This document shows positions 9,137 to 18,951 of a stretch of 64,000 bases of DNA, one piece after another. The stretch comes from Motiliproteus sp036961355. GTDB lineage: Bacteria; Pseudomonadota; Gammaproteobacteria; Pseudomonadales; Balneatricaceae. Numbering within the stretch: position 1 is the first letter of the stretch; the number at the start of each line of letters is the position of its first letter. Location of the stretch: NCBI GenBank assembly GCA_036961355.1, contig JBALVL010000014.1:45189-109188 (forward strand). Reading direction: 5' to 3'. Below the pieces are notes generated by a model. That model was not told the origin of the DNA. It ran no database searches and saw only the letters and a list, made by a program, of their open reading frames with translations. A program made the translations under genes and the position numbers.

Positions 9137-11740
9137 ATGTCGATCGCATATAGCTGTATTGCGCCGCTGCGGCGGTACATCCTTGTGGGTTTGGCCGGAC
9201 TGTTTTATGCCGTGAACAGCGTTGAAGTAGCGGCAGCTGAACCCTCTACGGTATCTGTTTCTCCCTCTTCTGTTTCGTCGGTTCCGATCGCTGTTTCGAC
9301 CCAGCAACCTCCGGGGCAGCCTATCTTGGCACCATCGCCATTAAGCGCGGTAGAGCCTTTGCCCGGACATCTACCCCAGCCTCAACCGTCTCCTGAGGCG
9401 TCCCCCCAACCTGAACCGAAGGGTGATGATTCCTCCGTATCTACTACGGCCGATGTGTCCAAAGAGCAAGACGCGGAGCAGGCCATAGCACAGCAGCAAT
9501 TGGCGGCTATACAGGCCCGGTTCGAAGCGTTGGCTCAACAGAATTTGAACAATGCGGATTACAATCAAGGCTACAGTGATATCTACGCCGACCTACGGCA
9601 GCATCTCAACAGCCGCCTTGATCGTCTGGAGCAGCGGATCAAGCAGCCACCATTAAATTTGGCGTTGCTCGATGAGGTGGGCAACGATGCTGAATTCGAA
9701 CGGCTTTTAGGCCAGGTTTATCAATTACGAGATCTACTGGAACTGCGCCAGCAAGTTTTCAGCGACGCCCCCGACCCTTTTTTGGCGACTAACACCAGCG
9801 CTAAGCTTGAAGGGGTACGCGAGGCGAAGCTGGAGTGGCGATATATCCGGTTACAATTGTTATTGATTGGCCAAGCCGGTTATCAGCGGACACTAGAAAT
9901 TCCGCTGCGATTTATTAAAGCACCGATCGACCTGTTGACCAACGCGGTGATGATTATCATCGCGGTGGTGGTTTTTAAACTGTGGCGCCGTTGGGCACGG
10001 GATGGCATCAGTCTGTGGCGGAAGCGTCTGTTGGATCTGGAACCGCGCAGCAATGGGCGAATTAATTTGGCGAGGCTGCTGTGGTATTTCGACAATACCC
10101 GGGCACCGCTGGAGTGGTTGTTACTTCTCAATTTTGTGATGGGCTTGTCAATACTGCAGTTGCATAAGCTGACAGAGCTGCTGTTGCTGGTGTTATTTTG
10201 GATAACGGTGATCGCTTTTGTCTATCTGTTGTTGATCTGTCTGATCGAACGCAGCAAACAGTCGCTGGTGGGTGGTATAACGCAACGGCAGATGCTATCG
10301 CTAAAGCTGGTGGTCTATTGGGTTGGTTTCTACCTGGTCGGTGAAGGGCTACTGTTGCTGTTTGCGGGTAACGGCACGTTGGTAAGCTGGTTAACTACGC
10401 TGTCGATATGGCTGTTTATCCCGATCTATCTGTTTCTTGTGGTGCAGTGGAAAAACAATGCCTTCGAGTTTGTACAGCAAGAGCGAGATACCGCGGCATG
10501 GATGAAAAAACAGACCGTTCATAGTGCCGGTGTCCGGGGCTTTTTGGTCGCTAATCTGTGCATTTTCTACGCGCTGTATTTTAGCCTGTCGGGGAAAGTT
10601 TTACGCTTGCTGTCCAGAGTGGAGAGCGGCAGGCGGTTAACGGCTGAAATCTATCGCAAACGGCTAAGCGCCGGCGGCGATCCTCATGGTTTATTTGGTG
10701 CTGGCTCGCAACCGGTGTCGGAAGAGACTAAACGGACTCTTATCGACACTAATGAGAACTACAATCAGGCTGTTTGCCAACCGGTTGTTGAACAGATTGA
10801 GCAGATGCTGGCGTTCAATGAAAAGAGTCACGTGGCTATTGTGGCGGAACGGGGCATGGGTAAATCAACCTTGTTGGAGCTGATACAGCAACGCCATCCG
10901 CAGACCTTACGGGTTGATTGCACGGAAGGTTTTGAACAGATCGTGGATGCGGTAAAACAGCAATTGGGGTTGGCGGATAATAGCCGAAATGATCAGATTA
11001 TCGATGCAATACAAACGCAACAGATCAGTATGATCTTGCTCGATAACTGCCATCGTCTGGCTTGTCCTGCGGCAGGGGGGCAGCGTCAACTTAAACGTCT
11101 CTATGGTTGGATCAATGAGCTGCGTGAGCAGGTACTTTGGATCATGACGTTTGAAGCCAATACCTGGCAGTTGATCACGGCGCTTAATATTGCGTCCGGT
11201 TTCTACAGTCATGAGATCAAACTCAAACGCTGGTCACAACCCGATATCGCTGCGATGTTGCTGCAGCGTTGTCAAATAGCGCAGCTCGATGTTTCCTACG
11301 GTCATTTGCAGATCCCCCGACAGATTGCAGACATTGAAGAAGATTCTCTCGAACTGCGGAATCGCTCGGGTATTAATCGAATTATCTGGGGTTTTTCCGA
11401 AGGTAATCCGGCGATCGCCGCGAGGGTGTTTGCTGATTCGGTTCGGCTGGTTGATGGGCGAGCGTTGGCAACGTTACCCGATTACCCCAGTACCAGCACG
11501 CTGGAGGAGTTTGATATCCATACATTGCTGGTGTTACGGGTGATCTGTCAGTTTGGTCGAGCCGGGACCGGCGACCTGATCGACAACCTCCGAGTTCATG
11601 CGTTGGTGGTCAATAGCGCCATCGCCACCTGTTTGGCGCGGGGAATTATTGATTCGGTCGAAGGACGTTATCGCATCAGCTGGTTGTGGTTACGGGTGGT
11701 GACCAAGTTTCTGGCGCGGCAAAACCTGCTAAGCAGTTAA
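9137..11740 (+). CDS. Large membrane protein with C-terminal AAA-type ATPase, partner of an MscS channel
   Basis: About 867 residues. A signal-like helix (10-30) leads to a Pro/Ser-rich spacer (35-100) and a helical, probably periplasmic region (105-260). About six membrane helices lie at 262-495. The C-terminal cytoplasmic half is an ATPase: Walker A AERGMGKST (about 570-578), Walker B-like ISMILLDNCHRL (about 630-641, with N where E is usual), and a winged-helix-like end (from EEFDIHTLLVLRVICQFG). This ATPase-plus-winged-helix order resembles STAND/AAA_22 proteins. A TTG lies at 9134; ATG 9137 was preferred, with AAGGA upstream. The MscS gene follows after 10 bases, so the two are one operon. 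I do not recognise a named family; a role in gating or assembling the channel is inference. Confidence 0.8.
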   Translation: MSIAYSCIAPLRRYILVGLAGLFYAVNSVEVAAAEPSTVSVSPSSVSSVPIAVSTQQPPGQPILAPSPLSAVEPLPGHLPQPQPSPEASPQPEPKGDDSSVSTTADVSKEQDAEQAIAQQQLAAIQARFEALAQQNLNNADYNQGYSDIYADLRQHLNSRLDRLEQRIKQPPLNLALLDEVGNDAEFERLLGQVYQLRDLLELRQQVFSDAPDPFLATNTSAKLEGVREAKLEWRYIRLQLLLIGQAGYQRTLEIPLRFIKAPIDLLTNAVMIIIAVVVFKLWRRWARDGISLWRKRLLDLEPRSNGRINLARLLWYFDNTRAPLEWLLLLNFVMGLSILQLHKLTELLLLVLFWITVIAFVYLLLICLIERSKQSLVGGITQRQMLSLKLVVYWVGFYLVGEGLLLLFAGNGTLVSWLTTLSIWLFIPIYLFLVVQWKNNAFEFVQQERDTAAWMKKQTVHSAGVRGFLVANLCIFYALYFSLSGKVLRLLSRVESGRRLTAEIYRKRLSAGGDPHGLFGAGSQPVSEETKRTLIDTNENYNQAVCQPVVEQIEQMLAFNEKSHVAIVAERGMGKSTLLELIQQRHPQTLRVDCTEGFEQIVDAVKQQLGLADNSRNDQIIDAIQTQQISMILLDNCHRLACPAAGGQRQLKRLYGWINELREQVLWIMTFEANTWQLITALNIASGFYSHEIKLKRWSQPDIAAMLLQRCQIAQLDVSYGHLQIPRQIADIEEDSLELRNRSGINRIIWGFSEGNPAIAARVFADSVRLVDGRALATLPDYPSTSTLEEFDIHTLLVLRVICQFGRAGTGDLIDNLRVHALVVNSAIATCLARGIIDSVEGRYRISWLWLRVVTKFLARQNLLSS

Positions 11741-11750
11741 GGAGGCATTG

Positions 11751-12725
11751 ATGGCAATTTTTCAGGCGATAACCGACCCTCAAAGGAGGGCGTCGCCTCG
11801 CGTGGAACTAGCGGGCCTAGTGGGGTTGAGTCTCGCTTTGTCACTGCTGTATTCGGGCAATGTCATGGCCGTTGAGACGGCTGAGCTGGCGGCGATCTCG
11901 GTGATGGCAGAGATGATTAAACCCGGCGGGTTGTTCATCTCAGGGGTGCTGTTTCTGGCGGTCTGGCTGGTATTGAAAATCACCAAGTCGGTGGTCAATG
12001 ATCTCAGCGAAGTGTTCGCCGAGCGTCGCTTGTTGCTTCAGAAGGCGCTCGTGTTCTTCCAGTTTATTCTTTACATGTTCAGCATCACCACCGCGATCAT
12101 GCTTAGCTTTCAGATCAGCAAAGAGTTACTGGCGATCCTCGGAGGTACGTTGGCGGTGGCGGTGGGTTTTGCGATGAAAGATATCGCCGCCTCTTTTGTT
12201 GCCGGAATCATCATCATGTTTGATCGACCGTTTCAGGTGGGTGATCGGGTGCTGTTCAACGGCGAGTACGGCGACATCAACGCTATCGGGCTACGCTCGG
12301 TGAAGATGATAACCCTGGATGATAATGTCGTGACGATCCCCAACAATACCTTTCTCAACCAGATCACTTCCTGCGGCAATTACGGTGAGCTGGATATGCA
12401 GGTGGCGATCACCTTTTATGTTGGTTTGGGGCAGGACCTGGCGTTGGCGCAAAGTATTATCCGCGAAGCGGCGGCGTTGAGTAAGTTTGTTTACCTGAAA
12501 AAGCCGATCAATGTGCTGGTAAGCCAGGCGTTGATCAATAATTTTGTTGCCTATCAGTTTGTGGTTAAAGTTTATGTTCTTGATACCCGTTATGAGAAGG
12601 CACTTGAGACTGATATCACCCTGCGCGTTGACGAACAGTTTCGTAAACAGGGGATCGGCTTCCCTCAGATGCAGTTTAGCTCGACGCCGTCGAGTGGCTT
12701 GGTCGCCGAAGGCGGTGTTGGCTGA
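11751..12725 (+). CDS. MscS-family mechanosensitive ion channel
   Basis: About 324 residues. Three N-terminal membrane helices lead to the MscS pore helix and beta domain: LAILGGTLAVAVGFAMKDI, then FDRPFQVGDRV, then VTIPNNTFLNQ. The Gly/Ala-rich pore helix is the hallmark. MscS channels open under membrane tension and release solutes during hypo-osmotic shock. ATG 11751 follows GGAGG by five bases and lies 10 bases after the upstream ATPase gene, so the two are co-translated. The C-terminal cytoplasmic domain is short and ends in a Ser/Gly-rich tail. Family assignment is firm; functional dependence on the ATPase is a prediction from gene order. Confidence 0.93.
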   Translation: MAIFQAITDPQRRASPRVELAGLVGLSLALSLLYSGNVMAVETAELAAISVMAEMIKPGGLFISGVLFLAVWLVLKITKSVVNDLSEVFAERRLLLQKALVFFQFILYMFSITTAIMLSFQISKELLAILGGTLAVAVGFAMKDIAASFVAGIIIMFDRPFQVGDRVLFNGEYGDINAIGLRSVKMITLDDNVVTIPNNTFLNQITSCGNYGELDMQVAITFYVGLGQDLALAQSIIREAAALSKFVYLKKPINVLVSQALINNFVAYQFVVKVYVLDTRYEKALETDITLRVDEQFRKQGIGFPQMQFSSTPSSGLVAEGGVG

Positions 12726-12800
12726 TCCCAAGGAGGATCGGTTAGTTTAGACACCAAGTAGCCGATTAACCAAGTAGATGTGTCGGGTAATAACTTGAGG

Positions 12801-12806
12801 TATAAT
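12801..12806 (+). promoter_or_regulatory. Candidate -10 element for ygiQ
   Basis: A consensus TATAAT, 32 bases before the YgiQ start, in the only gap between it and the MscS gene. No good -35 box is seen about 17 bases upstream. Confidence 0.4.
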
Positions 12807-12837
12807 TGCCGCTCATTTTTTCAGAAGTCCTGCCGTC

Positions 12838-15150
12838 ATGATTGCCGCTCCTCGTTTGCTCGCTGATTACCCTAAGCCCCCGCCGACTTATGCTCCGGTG
12901 CTACCGATGTCGCGCCAGGAGATGGAAAAACTGGGCTGGGATCAGTGCGATGTGGTATTGGTTACTGGTGATGCTTATGTTGATCATCCTAGCTTTGGTA
13001 TGGCGGTCATTGGCCGCACACTCGAACGTGCCGGTTACCGGGTAGGTATCATCTCGCAGCCGGACTGGACCAGCAAAGACGATTTTATGCAGCTGGGACG
13101 GCCGCGTCTGTTCTTCGGTGTTACCGCCGGCAACATGGATTCGATGATCAATCGCTATACCGCTGAACGACGGTTGCGTCACGACGATGCTTACACCGCC
13201 GGTGGTGAAGGTGGAAAACGGCCGGATCGTGCTGTGGTGGCTTATAGCCAGCGTTGCCGCGAAGCGTTCAAAGGCGTACCGCTGGTGTTGGGAGGGATTG
13301 AAGCCAGCTTGCGGCGAATCGCCCATTACGACTACTGGTCTGACAAAGTTCGACGTTCTGTGATTCAGGACGCCAAGGGTGACATCTTGCTTTATGGCAA
13401 CGCTGAGCGGGCGCTGCTGACCGTGGCCAAGCGGCTCGATGATGGCGAACCGGTCAATGAGCTGACCGATATACGCGGTACTGCGGTGATGCGCACGCGC
13501 TTGCCCGAAGGTTGGTCGTCAATCGATTCCAGCGACATCGATAAGCCGGGTAAAGTCATCCCGCCTGTCAGCCCCTATCAGGAAAAGAACGACTGTGTCT
13601 CGGAAGCGGCTGAAACGGCAGCCGTCACCGAAGTGGTCCCGCAACCGCTACGATTGATTGACCCCAAAGCACGCCGCGATAGTACCTATATCCGGCTACC
13701 TTCGTACGAAACAGTTAGTTCGGAGCCGGTAATGTACGCCCATGCTTCACGGGTGATGCATCTGGAGACCAATCCGGGTAACGCTAGGGTGCTGGTCCAG
13801 CGCCACGGTAATCGAGAGCTGTGGGTTAATCCGCCGCCGATTCCGCTAGACACACCCGAACTCGATGCGGTGTTTGATCTACCCTATAACCGTTTACCCC
13901 ACCCGAGTTACGGTGACGCCAAAATTCCGGCCTACGAGATGATCCGCTTCTCGATCAATATCATGCGTGGCTGCTTTGGGGGTTGTACCTTTTGCTCGAT
14001 CACCGAGCACGAGGGGAGGATCATCCAGAACCGCTCCGAAGCCTCGATTCTTAACGAAATTGAGCAGATTCGCGATAAGACGCCAGGTTTTACCGGCACC
14101 ATCTCTGATCTAGGCGGGCCGACCGCCAATATGTACCGGTTACATTGTAACGACCCCAAAATAGAAGAGTCGTGTCGCCGCCTGTCTTGTGTTCATCCGG
14201 GCATCTGCAAGAACCTTAAAACGGACCATAGTCATCTGACCCGGCTGTACCGTAAAGCCCGCAAGATTAGTGGTGTCAAAAGGATAATGATCGCATCCGG
14301 ACTGCGCTACGATCTGGCGGTAGAAGACCCGGAGTACCTGCGCGAACTGGTCACCCACCATGTCGGTGGCTATCTCAAGATTGCACCCGAGCATACCGAA
14401 GAGGGACCGCTGTCGTTGATGATGAAGCCGGGTATGGGCAGCTACTACCGTTTTAAAAAGATGTTCGAAAAATTCTCGGAGGAAGCGGGTAAAAAACAAT
14501 ACCTGATTCCCTATTTCATCTCGGCTCACCCCGGTACCGAAGATGAAGATATGCTCAATCTGGCGCTTTGGCTCAAGAGTAATGATCTGAAGCTCGACCA
14601 GGTGCAGAACTTCATTCCATCACCAATGTGTAATGCCACCACCATGTACCACAGTGGCCGCAACCCGTTGAAAAAGGTCTCGCGTAGTGACGGTGAAATC
14701 CGGATTCCTAAAGGCACTCGCCAGCGTCGCTTACACAAAGCTTTGTTGCGCTACCATGACCCGGATAACTGGCCGTTGATTCGTGAAACACTGCGCCGTC
14801 TTGGGCGCGCGGATCTAATCGGCCGCAGTCCGCAATCGTTGGTTCCGGCTGAAGGACGGACGCCGGTACGGCAACACCCGCGCAATAGCGGCGGAATCAA
14901 AAAAGCACTGGGAAGTAATCCGCACGACAGGCGGCGCAATAACGCGGCAGCGCAGGGTGGTGCCGATGAACACTCAGCGACGAAAACTCCGTCTCAACGA
15001 GCGCTCAAGGGTGCTGCTAACAAGCCAGCCAAGAGTACGGCTAACAAAAGGTCCTCTGCTAAGCAAAATGCGGGAAAGACCCTGACCAAGAAACAGCAAG
15101 CTAATCGCACAGAACCCCAGGCAAGTGGTTTACAACGCAAACGCCGTTAA
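12838..15150 (+). CDS. YgiQ family radical SAM protein
   Basis: A 770-residue cytoplasmic protein. An N-terminal YgiQ domain precedes a radical SAM core with the [4Fe-4S] cysteines C379, C383 and C386 (MRGCFGGCTFC). The YgiQ-typical PYFISAHPGT and NFIPSPM segments follow. The last 80 or so residues are Lys/Arg/Ala/Asn-rich and probably disordered, as in other YgiQ proteins; this basic tail may bind nucleic acid. Radical SAM enzymes cleave S-adenosylmethionine reductively; the YgiQ substrate is not known. Residues about 225-275 look like a lineage-specific insert before the core. The gene starts its own transcription unit. Confidence 0.95.
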   Translation: MIAAPRLLADYPKPPPTYAPVLPMSRQEMEKLGWDQCDVVLVTGDAYVDHPSFGMAVIGRTLERAGYRVGIISQPDWTSKDDFMQLGRPRLFFGVTAGNMDSMINRYTAERRLRHDDAYTAGGEGGKRPDRAVVAYSQRCREAFKGVPLVLGGIEASLRRIAHYDYWSDKVRRSVIQDAKGDILLYGNAERALLTVAKRLDDGEPVNELTDIRGTAVMRTRLPEGWSSIDSSDIDKPGKVIPPVSPYQEKNDCVSEAAETAAVTEVVPQPLRLIDPKARRDSTYIRLPSYETVSSEPVMYAHASRVMHLETNPGNARVLVQRHGNRELWVNPPPIPLDTPELDAVFDLPYNRLPHPSYGDAKIPAYEMIRFSINIMRGCFGGCTFCSITEHEGRIIQNRSEASILNEIEQIRDKTPGFTGTISDLGGPTANMYRLHCNDPKIEESCRRLSCVHPGICKNLKTDHSHLTRLYRKARKISGVKRIMIASGLRYDLAVEDPEYLRELVTHHVGGYLKIAPEHTEEGPLSLMMKPGMGSYYRFKKMFEKFSEEAGKKQYLIPYFISAHPGTEDEDMLNLALWLKSNDLKLDQVQNFIPSPMCNATTMYHSGRNPLKKVSRSDGEIRIPKGTRQRRLHKALLRYHDPDNWPLIRETLRRLGRADLIGRSPQSLVPAEGRTPVRQHPRNSGGIKKALGSNPHDRRRNNAAAQGGADEHSATKTPSQRALKGAANKPAKSTANKRSSAKQNAGKTLTKKQQANRTEPQASGLQRKRR

Positions 15151-15208
15151 AGGCAGTTGGCGAGTTCAACCGCATCTTGCGCGTCTATCTGAAGGGCGCG
15201 CAACGTTT

Positions 15209-15228
15209 GCTCATGCTCATGCTCATGC
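15209..15228. repeat. CTCATG hexamer repeat, three copies
   Basis: Three consecutive CTCATG units lie just before the acpH start, a short slippage-prone tract. Confidence 0.6.
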
Positions 15229-15243
15229 ACATAAGAGTCCGGA

Positions 15244-15822
15244 ATGAATTTTCTGGCGCACCTGTACTTTGCAGATGCGACCCCCGAATCGCGGGTCGCC
15301 AATCTGATGGGCGACTATCTCAAAGGTCGGATCGCTGCGGACTGGCAGCCAAACCTACGCGATGGAGTGATACTGCACCGAAGGATCGACGGCTATACCG
15401 ATTCGCATCCGCTGGTGTTACAAAGTGCGGCGCGACTCAGCGCCCGTCGGCGCCGTTTTGCCGGCATTATCCTCGATATCTGTTACGACCATTATTTGTG
15501 CCGACACTGGGATCGCTTTAGTGATCAGCCGCTCGACCGTTTTATCGAGGACTGTTATCGCCAGCTCAGCGATTACCAAGGCTATCTGCCTGAATCAATG
15601 CAGCGACCGTTACGGCTGCTGATCGAACAGGACTGGCTATCGACGTACGCTGATCCGGACACTATCTGTTTAGTACTGGACCGGGTGGCGAGCCGGTTGT
15701 CGCAACCGCAACGGATGCTGGGTGCCGGCGAAGAGTTTATTAGAAATTACTCGTTGTTCGAGCGAGATTTCTTGTCTTTTTATCCGCAGTTATGCCAGTT
15801 TGTTTTATTAAATAAATCATAG
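15244..15822 (+). CDS. acpH: Acyl carrier protein phosphodiesterase
   Basis: 192 residues, matching the usual length of AcpH. The N-terminus MNFLAHLYFAD and the motifs LMGDYLKG, LHRRIDGYTDSHP and ILDICYDHYL are typical. AcpH is an HD-fold, metal-dependent enzyme that removes the 4'-phosphopantetheine arm from holo-acyl carrier protein; the H/D residues in those motifs are the likely metal ligands. ATG 15244 follows GAGTCCGGA. The gene lies 93 bases after ygiQ on the same strand and may be read with it or from its own promoter. Confidence 0.93.
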   Translation: MNFLAHLYFADATPESRVANLMGDYLKGRIAADWQPNLRDGVILHRRIDGYTDSHPLVLQSAARLSARRRRFAGIILDICYDHYLCRHWDRFSDQPLDRFIEDCYRQLSDYQGYLPESMQRPLRLLIEQDWLSTYADPDTICLVLDRVASRLSQPQRMLGAGEEFIRNYSLFERDFLSFYPQLCQFVLLNKS

Positions 15823-16159
15823 CAGTAGCTGCCTTTTATAACGCTGTTGTTGATCTGATAATAGTCTCCCTGTTTCGGGATTTTTCTGAACAACCCTTAC
15901 CTGCGATGATCTGTCGATGACATCACGGCGACAGCAAATAAGCCGTTTTCCGGTGTTCTGGAAAACGGTTTATCTGTTCTGGGTTATGCTTTTTTTTTCA
16001 ATATAGATCACGGTCTCAGCAGTGAGAACGATTGGATGATGGTGCCGAACACTCCGGGGAGTCCTCGTAAAGCACAAAGTGCCCGCCACAGTGGAAAGCA
16101 GCTATTAACTGATTTGTATCACTTTCCATCCGATCAGCTAGCGTGTAAAGTTTCGGCTC
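15823..16159. other. Intergenic region with hairpins; possible structured leader
   Basis: No protein gene is visible. An inverted repeat CCGTTTTCC (15943-15951) / GGAAAACGG (15960-15968) could end acpH transcription, though its T tract is poor. Between 16040 and 16130 there are further stems: ACTC/GAGT (16051-16062), GCAC/GTGC (16072-16082) and TGGAAAG (16092-16098) / CTTTCCA (16122-16128). Together with the terminator at 16160 they suggest a small RNA or a leader that can stop transcription before the chemoreceptor gene. No known riboswitch consensus was recognised. Confidence 0.4.
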
Positions 16160-16187
16160 ACTGGTCTGCTTTGTAGACCAGTTTTTT
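16160..16187 (+). terminator. Terminator just upstream of the chemoreceptor relic
   Basis: Eight-base perfect stem ACTGGTCT (16160-16167) / AGACCAGT (16175-16182) with a 7-base loop and a T run through 16187. It lies only 46 bases before the ATG at 16234, an attenuator-like position. Confidence 0.75.
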
Positions 16188-16233
16188 ACCAGCTGACACA
16201 GCTGTTCCTTAATCAGTCAATCAAGGCCGTCTT

Positions 16234-18191
16234 ATGCTTAAGAATCTAAAACTTAATGTCCAGATGGCTGTGGCATTCGCTTCTATCATGGCGCTGCTGG
16301 TTATCATCTCAACCGTTGCCTGGTTTGGATTGAATAGCTCCTACAACGGCTTTGTCGATTACAGGGGGTTGGCACGTGATACCAACCTGTCGGCACGGGT
16401 TCAGGCCGATATGCTGAAGGTTCGTCTCAGCGTGCTGAAATTTCTGAATGAGCGTAGCGAAGAATCGTTACAGGATTACAATGACCTTCAGGCTGAGCTT
16501 GATCAGTTACTGGTTGAAGCCAAGGTCAAGATCAATCAGCCCGAACGTGCAGCTTTGATCGAAGAGGTGGTCGCAGAGGTTGAAGAGTATAAATCCGGCT
16601 TTACTAAAGTGGTGGCGCTGATTCGTAAAACCGAAGAGATGGTGGCAACCAAGCTGGATCCGGCTGGCCTGTCGATGCACAAACAGATGACCGATATCAT
16701 GCAAGCAGCTTACGCCGACGATGATACCAAGGCGGCTTTCTACGCCGCTCAGGTGCAGGAGAACTTGCTGTTAGGTCGGCTGTATGTGACCAAATACCTG
16801 ATTACCAACACCAAAGAAGATCATGATCGTGCGATGAAAGCGTTAAGTGAGACTCTGCCGCCATTGTTTATGCGGTTGGACTGACAGCACTCTCGAGGAT
16901 AGCATGATGAAATCCTGGATGGAGGTGTTCAAAAACGACTATATCAATTATGTATCATCATTCCGGACGATCTACGGCCAGATTAAGGGACGCAATCGTC
17001 ATATTACTAAGACACTAAACCGAGTCGGCCCTGATATCGGGAATCAACTCGAACAGGTCAAGCTATCTGCCAAGAATGAGCAGGATCAATTGGGGCCGAA
17101 AGTGCAGCATGATACTGAGAATACAGTGTCGATGGTTGCCTGGTTTTCAATCATTGCGATCCTGACAGGAATCGGTATGGCTTGGTTTATGGCGCGTGTT
17201 ATTCGTCAGCCGATCGGTGGTGAACCGCGTGAAATAGCCGCGATCACCCAGGCGATCTCTGACGGCGACCTGACCCAGGACCTGGATATTTCAGCTAAAG
17301 ACACAGGTATTTATCGTTCGGTTGGTGAGATGTCGGTTAAGTTGAAGGGATTGATCGGTGGCATTATTGAAACCAGCCGTTCACTATCCGATACCGCACA
17401 ATCTGCTGCTCAAATTTCGACTGACACCAGCGCTATCATCGATCAGCAGCAACACAAAACCACTTCGGTTGCGGCATCGGTGGCTGAGATGGCTGCCAGC
17501 ATTCAGGAGGTTGTTCGCCATGCCACCGAATCGGCCACGTTGTCCAATGACGGAATGGTTGAGGTGGAGCGGGGTAAGACTACGGTCAGCAACACTCTGG
17601 CTGAGATCGGCAAACTGGCCAAGAATTTAGAAAACTCTGTTGAGATCATCAAATCACTGAGCAGAACAGCTCTGATATCGGCTCGGTGACCGAGGTGATT
17701 CAGAATATCTCCCAGCAGACCAACCTGTTAGCACTTAACACTGCGATCGAGGCGGCCCGCGCCGGAGAGCAGGGGCGCGGCTTTGCTGTGGTAGCGGACG
17801 AGGTGAGGTCGCTGGCGCAACGGACTCAGGAATCGACCACCGAAATTCAGGATATGGTGCAGCGGCTGCAGGCCGGTACAGCCGAGGCGGTCAGTGCGAT
17901 GGAAAACAGTTACGGTCAGGCGCAGCAGACGGTAACTCAGTCACAAGAAACTGGTAACGCGTTGGAGCAGATCCATCAGGCGATCAGCGAGATCACTAGC
18001 ATGAACATCCAGGTGGCGGCGGCGGTCAGCAACAATCGGCGGTAGCCGACGATATCGCCCGTGATGTCGAAGAGATCAGCAGCGGTTTTGAAGAGACCAC
18101 CGCAGGCGCTAATCAAACGTCACAGGCAAGTAACCAAGTAACCGGCCTGGCCAACGAACTGCAGCAGTTGGTATCCGACTTCCGAGTGTAG
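16234..18191 (+). pseudogene. Methyl-accepting chemotaxis protein, frameshifted
   Basis: The encoded protein would be a normal chemoreceptor. A membrane helix (about 11-31) precedes a four-helix-bundle-like periplasmic domain, a second helix (WFSIIAILTGIGMAWFMARV), HAMP, and the signalling tip (NLLALNTAIEAARAGEQGRG). Three frame breaks interrupt it. Near 16879-16882 an extra base gives a TGA. Near 17658-17661 one base is missing. Near 18035-18040 about four bases are missing, consistent with loss between short AGC repeats. The last part then reads AVADDIARDVEEISSGFEE to TAG at 18189-18191. With three lesions this is most likely a dead gene, unless the underlying read data are faulty. Confidence 0.85.
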
Positions 18192-18438
18192 TTGTGGAGC
18201 TTAGGTTGGTAGAGCTGTGTCAGATGGGGCGGCGGGTAGCGATAATCTAACCAAGCGCATCAGCGGCAAGGCGATAGACGCAGCATTCGAAGGCGGTAAT
18301 GGACCACCGAATTAACCTGACGGGCTAATATGCTAAGAAGGTCGGCCCCATGCTTGGCAATTAGCGAAGGTCTTCATCGACAAGTTAAGGTGCTATGCCG
18401 CCTTATTGTTGATGCGATAGCTTCGGTGATCTAAACAA

Positions 18439-18951
18439 CTAATAAACATAGATCTCAATGTTTGCACTTGAGATCAGATAGCCCGTTGGGCCTTCGTCGG
18501 TTTCTACGCTGGTTAAACCAATATCACCGGTAACCCAATAGGGGGCATAGGGGTTAGTGATTTCAACGGGATCTTGTAATTTCACATAAGCCATCTGATT
18601 AGGATTGTGGTGAGCATGGCGCTGTACGTGGTGCTCTAGAAAAGGTACAAGAATAAATTCTTGTACCTGATTGTCGGTGAACTTCACCGGCACCATATAA
18701 CCAGGAAATTTTATCCTGCGTCCGTCGATACCGGCATTTAATGACTCTGCATCAACATGATGCTCGTGCTCCTCATTGGGTTCTGGTGCTAGCAATGGTT
18801 CTTCCCAGCCAGCAGGGATTAGATCCTTCCATTCAATAGCCATAACGGCTTCATTACCGGATGAAGCTATACCGGTAAACGCCAGCAGCATCAAGAAAAT
18901 GGCGATCCGGGGCGGGATGTTACTGCGCTGACAGAGCTTGATAGAGTTCAA
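18439..18951 (-). CDS. DUF3299 exported protein
   Basis: 170 residues with an N-terminal membrane/signal helix (about 14-33). The mature part has the DUF3299 core: WKDLIPAGWEE, then RIKFPGYMVPVKF and EFILVPFLEHHVQ, and the downstream NPNQMAYVKL. In the members I know, the segment after LVPY is Cys- and Pro-rich; here it is a histidine-rich stretch (EHHVQRHAHHN), so any metal site would differ. A second His cluster (EHEHHVD) sits upstream. Probably periplasmic, function unknown. The gene stands alone, convergent with the chemoreceptor relic. The start at 18951 gives a good export signal; an internal ATG further in would lose it. Confidence 0.8.
   Translation of the reverse strand: MNSIKLCQRSNIPPRIAIFLMLLAFTGIASSGNEAVMAIEWKDLIPAGWEEPLLAPEPNEEHEHHVDAESLNAGIDGRRIKFPGYMVPVKFTDNQVQEFILVPFLEHHVQRHAHHNPNQMAYVKLQDPVEITNPYAPYWVTGDIGLTSVETDEGPTGYLISSANIEIYVY

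Noticed and set aside
16020..16190. c-di-GMP (GEMM) riboswitch before the chemoreceptor relic
   Set aside because: The core sequence and the GAAA-type loop arrangement are missing, although the terminator position fits.
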